From NCBI GenBank assembly GCA_024752435.1, contig CP103031.1:248001-312000 (forward strand): a stretch of 64,000 nt of DNA, in the 5' to 3' direction. The stretch comes from Allantophomopsis cytisporea. Lineage: Eukaryota > Ascomycota > Leotiomycetes > Phacidiales > Phacidiaceae. The stretch's first letter is position 1, and each line of letters starts with the position of its first letter. A model generated the notes under the pieces. It was not told where the DNA came from. It did not search any database and was given only the letters and a program-made list of their open reading frames with translations. Made by a program: the position numbers and the translations under genes. Positions 60,363 through 64,000 of this stretch are shown piece after piece.

Positions 60363-61025
60363 GAACATATAGAGGAGTATGGTGTTTCAAAGGCGTTCTG
60401 TGCAAAACGGAGGAGAAAGCACTGGATGTTTATATTTTTTATTTTTTTTGGGAGCATATTGCTCATTTTACTGCTGATGAGCGGTTGCGGCATGCGAGCT
60501 TCGCTTTGCTGGATTGAACTTTAGTACTAGATTCAGCTTCCTTCTTAGAACCCAATTTTTGATTGTTTTGTGGGTTGAGTGATGATATTTTCAAGTCAGA
60601 TCATCGAGGATAGCACTGCGATTGTTGACTGCGGGTTAATCTAGGTAATGAGCCTCCCTCGTGCAAAAGGGGGTTTCAGCATCAACTCATCAAGATTTGG
60701 CTGGTTTCTCTACATACATTTGTGTCTATCATGCGTTCTCTGGCATTCATGATAAGCATATAAAATGGGGGTGAGTTACTGTTCGTGCGTTAGTGATGCA
60801 CATTAAGTGATAGAACCACAGGGAGACTGACGAGTACACAGAAAAGCCAAGCTCTTTGTATCCCAGTCAAATAGATTTCACTTTCCTAGATTTGTCTTCT
60901 AATATGACGCAAAATGAGGAAGCATGCTTGTCTTTTAATGAATTCATATACTTCTCAAGAATGTCTGCTGCTTTTCCACAAAAACGCCTTTGTTCTCATT
61001 GTGTGAACAATACATTATCCCGCTT
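60363..61025. other. Convergent spacer between F-box gene and SEC13
   Basis: 3' flanks of two converging genes. A T-rich run occurs at about 60430-60450. No other feature is seen. Confidence 0.45.
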
Positions 61026-62197
61026 CTATTCCTCGATAGTCTTTACACACTCCCACTCTCCTCTAAGATTCTCCTTCCACAAGCTAACCTTGTTGTCTCC
61101 TCCGCTAACAGCTAAAACGTTTCCGCTCAAACTCCAGCTAACACGCCAAAGCACCACATCGAAGTTGAGAACCGTAGAGTTCCACTGACCAGGGGTTGTT
61201 GGATCAGAAGTCCAGATACGGACAGTCTTATCTTGCGAAGCCGATGCAATATAGGACTTTTGAAGAACAGTTGGTGACCATGCAACATCGCGAACCCAGT
61301 CTGTGTGTCCAGTCAATGGCTCGCGTTCCTGCTTATAGGTTTGGCTAGCAGCATCATAAGCCCATAATCTAAGGGTATTGTCGCTTCCTCCAGTAACAAA
61401 TCTTCTGACGCCTCCAGCAGCACTTCCAGCACCACTGCTCACCAAGCTACCTGGGGTGGTACTTGGAGCCCAGCTGACAGAGTTGACACCAATGCCGTGG
61501 GCGTGGAAGATCTTATGGTCCATACTGTTGTCCTTGAACTCGAGGACACTGACATTGCCATCGGAAGAGGCGCATGCGAGCAGACAGCCGGATTCGTGTG
61601 GGGACCAGGAAATAATGTTTACGGAGGCCGTGTGAAGGGCGAAATCGAAAACTCGTTGCCATTGGTTGCCTTGTTCGCGCCAGATAAAGACTTTACCGTC
61701 ATATCCAGCAGAGGCCAGAATGTTACCGTATTTTGGGTGTGCCCATGACACGCACCAGACTGCTCCTTCGTGGCTGCAAATTGTCAGTTTTTGACATGGA
61801 AAAGAATTGAGAATAATTACCCTTTGAGGGTCTCGGTAAGGCGGTGTGTTTCCCCTTCGACTTCGAAGATCTTGACTGTACGGTCTGAGGAGCATGTTGC
61901 CAATCGACGTCCGTAATAATCCAAGACCGCGTCATGCTGTTCATCATGTCAGCCACGCTCCTGCGAAGCCTTTCGCATCAATACATTGTGGTCTGTGCAA
62001 AACAATGAAATGTCGAGGTTTCTCAATTGTCTTGTTGATAAGATATGCTGGAGCTGGGGGATATGGGAGGCGTCTATTTTGACTTACGATCATGTCATCG
62101 TGACCAGAATTTGAGATGACTTGCGCCTATAAAACACCATCAGTATATAACTCATCATATGAAAGCTATCTTAGAAAAAATAAGGGCAAATTACCAT
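61026..62197 (-). CDS. SEC13: SEC13, COPII coat and nuclear-pore WD40 protein
   Basis: Four exons: 62195-62197 (the ATG alone), 62088-62126, 61821-61936 and 61026-61773; 301 residues. The assembled start [20 protein letters not shown] is the standard Sec13 N-terminus. Six WD-type blades follow: [87 protein letters not shown], and [17 protein letters not shown]. Sec13 pairs with Sec31 in the COPII outer coat for ER exit, with Nup145C/Nup84 in the nuclear pore, and with SEACAT in TORC1 control. Introns 1 and 3 both use the less common GTAATT donor. Intron 2 is 151 nt, longer than the others. Confidence 0.96.
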
Positions 62198-62685
62198 GAT
62201 GTATGTTTGTTGTTGACAGATTCGCAAGAGTAAGTTTGAAGCTGTTGATGCTCAGACAAGCTGTCCAAACGGTAAGTTCCGATGTAGCCCCTTCATGTGG
62301 CCCTCAGCCTTGTTTAGTTCCAAGGAAGTTGGATCGAGCCTTGCGCGCTTGCCTTATCTGAATCTTGCCCATTTTCCCTCACTTCAGAGTGTGGGGAAGG
62401 CGAGTTCCCTCTTTCTTAATAATAACAACAACAATCACCACCTTTCATTGTCCACAGCATTTTCAAGTCAATACAAAGCCTTTAGTATTCACTTCGGCCT
62501 TTACATCAACATCCATCAACGAAATTCCACATCTAATTTCGCCGAAACAATATATTTCTTGGATATATTCATCGGTCGCTTCGCTTCATCCAATGCCTCG
62601 GTAGTCCGATCACGCATCGATAGGCATAGCTGTTTTTCAAAGATATTCGCTCTCAAAGTCCTACCACAACAACGCAACCCGCATC
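62198..62685. other. Divergent promoter region of SEC13 and PEX20
   Basis: The two genes diverge from this 488-bp stretch, which must carry both promoters. Contains an AAC-rich run near 62421-62436. No TATA-like element convincing enough to name. Confidence 0.5.
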
Positions 62686-63732
62686 ATGGCAGATTCTATG
62701 TGTGGTCCGTCAAATGCTTTGCAGAACTTTCAAAAGCATAGCCAAGCAGATCGTACACTTCAGCAAGATCGACTTGTCGCAAGAAGTTCGCCATCTCAAG
62801 TGGGTCTTACCTGCTGTCGCATGTGATCGCATTCAGACTAATGTTCTCAGGGCTTCAGATCATCACAAGTTCAAAACGCGGGTCTATTGGATCCGGAATT
62901 TGAAGCTTTTCAAGCGGGTCAGGCTTCTTTCATACATCCAGAACACCAAGGTTTTACCGGTCCTGGTCCATCGACATTTCAACAGCCATTTCGCCCTGGT
63001 CAAGCTGGTCCTTCGAACTGGGCGAATGACTTCCAGAAACTTAACATATCGAGTCCACCACCATTTCAACAGCAACAATTTGTACAGCAAAGATCCGATG
63101 TTGGTGGTTGGCATCAAGACTTCGCAAGGCAACAAGCACAGCATCCAGCGCAACCGAATATACACACTGGAATCATAAGCTCGGCATATCAACATCCCAT
63201 AAATCAATCCAATTATGGAGGCATGAGATTTCAACCATTTCAATCACAACTACCTATGCAACAGCAACATCAGCAGCAACCACAGTTGCACCAGGAACAA
63301 GAAGCCGACGTCTTCGACGAAGAAGCTTTTGCCAGGGCGTTCGATAACGCAGCAAAGCAGGATTTGGACGCGGAGCAACATGAGACAGCACAGGCAGTAA
63401 ATGTTGGGCAAGATGTAATGCTGGATGAGTCAGCTGAGAGAATGATGGAATCGGAACAACTACAGTCAACAGATCGATTAGGGGCAGATCTCATACACGA
63501 TCCTCTCAATGAACAACAAGAACGACCAGAGCAAGACGATGCCGACGCGCTGGCTAGAACAGCTGGCCAACTTCTTGACAGTGTGCGAGATAATCAAAGC
63601 GATAAGTTCCAGAACAGTCAGTTTTTGGAACTGATGCGGCAGCTGCGAGACAAGGAGGTGATGGTGGAAGGTGACAAGATTGTAGGAACACAGACAGGAG
63701 AAGAGTTGGAGCAAGTTGAGGTGCATTCATGA
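62686..63732 (+). CDS. PEX20: PEX20, co-receptor for PTS2 peroxisomal import
   Basis: Two exons, 62686-62799 and 62851-63732, with a 51-nt intron (GTGGGT...GACTAATG...CAG); 331 residues. The N-terminus MADSMCGPSNALQNFQKH carries the conserved cysteine (Cys6) that in Pex20/Pex5 is mono-ubiquitinated for receptor recycling. Two WxxxF motifs (W95-F99, WANDF; W125-F129, WHQDF) are the type that binds Pex14/Pex13. A Q-rich stretch follows near 185-205. The C-terminal region (AGQLLDSVRDNQSDKFQNSQ, then FLELMRQLRDKEVMVEGDKI) is the Pex7-binding module typical of filamentous fungi. Pex20 with Pex7 carries PTS2 cargo into peroxisomes. The first exon junction restores SPSQGFRSSQVQNAG. Confidence 0.92.
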
Positions 63733-63782
63733 TTCATTGTTATTATTTGTATATATAAGCAAAGCATCCTGACAGGTAGTAG

Positions 63783-64000
63783 GTACAAGTGAAATCACTT
63801 CTACGCCTCTTAAAGAGACTCGCTTTGGATCGCGACCGTCCTGTAAACCTTGCTGATCGCGATTTCAAGAGAAACGTCCTGCGTATCCTCGTTGCCTTGA
63901 CTCATTCTAAGCAAGTAGGCAGTATTGATCCAGGAATCGTTGACCGTACTCGTTTGGCCAGAACTTTAGAAGCCATCCCACAACATGATTCGGTCATTGA
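63783..64000 (+). CDS. Partial gene cut by the right edge (internal exon), function unknown
   Basis: The plus strand is open for 72 codons from an upstream TAG at 63780-63782 to the window end, and reads as a helical, basic protein: VKSLLRLLKRLALDRDRPVN, LADRDFKRNVLRILVALTHS, then DPGIVDRTRLARTLEAIPQH. No ATG precedes it in this frame, so this is probably an internal exon entered from an acceptor near 63782 (GTAGTAG or GACAG just upstream), or the 5' part of a gene with its start elsewhere. It lies only about 50 bp after the PEX20 stop codon. I do not recognise the family. Confidence 0.45.

Overview
The window is nuclear DNA of a filamentous ascomycete (Pezizomycotina). A Leotiomycete/Helotiales-type genome is my best guess from overall protein similarity, but I could not test this. 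The evidence is split genes with 47-60 nt introns, GTAAGT/GTATGT-type donors, CTAAC/CTGAC-type branch sites and CAG/TAG acceptors; orthologues of typical fungal housekeeping genes such as NOT1, AIM21, TVP18, PEX20 and GCN20; and AT-rich, microsatellite-rich spacers between GC-richer coding regions.

Layout from left to right. 1-2.3 kb has no supportable gene, followed by an intron-containing tRNA-Asp(GTC) (-). At 4.5-5.8 kb there is an intronless GT90/CAP10 glycosyltransferase (+) behind a repeat-rich upstream region. From 7.9 to 26.2 kb a run of minus-strand genes follows: an IMPACT-family protein, the CCR4-NOT scaffold NOT1, AIM21, the Golgi protein TVP18 and nuclear transport factor NTF2. 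At 27.5-29.3 kb there is a conserved acidic protein resembling the DUF7918 family (+). From 30.7 to 45.5 kb comes a second minus-strand run: seipin, an F-BAR/SH3 cytokinesis protein, argininosuccinate synthase, beta-tubulin and GCN20. A 4.8 kb gene-poor stretch follows. From 50.3 to 64 kb lie a 1160-residue disordered protein (+), a secreted GPI-type sorbosone-dehydrogenase-like protein (+), an F-box protein (+), SEC13 (-), PEX20 (+), and the start of a gene cut by the window edge.

I rebuilt exon structures by hand. Each proposed splice joins in frame, and most restore a recognisable family sequence. Functional themes recur without forming one operon-like system: general amino-acid control (IMPACT protein, GCN20 and argininosuccinate synthase, the last with a Gcn4/CPC1-type site in its first intron), cytoskeleton (beta-tubulin, F-BAR, AIM21), and membrane or organelle traffic (SEC13, TVP18, seipin, PEX20, NTF2).

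I see no secondary-metabolite cluster, transposon, CRISPR array or clearly undescribed multi-gene system. The more unusual signals concern gene architecture: start codons isolated as 3-nt exons in seipin and SEC13, introns whose retention leaves the frame open, an intronic regulatory-type motif, and a large conserved-looking protein I cannot assign with confidence.
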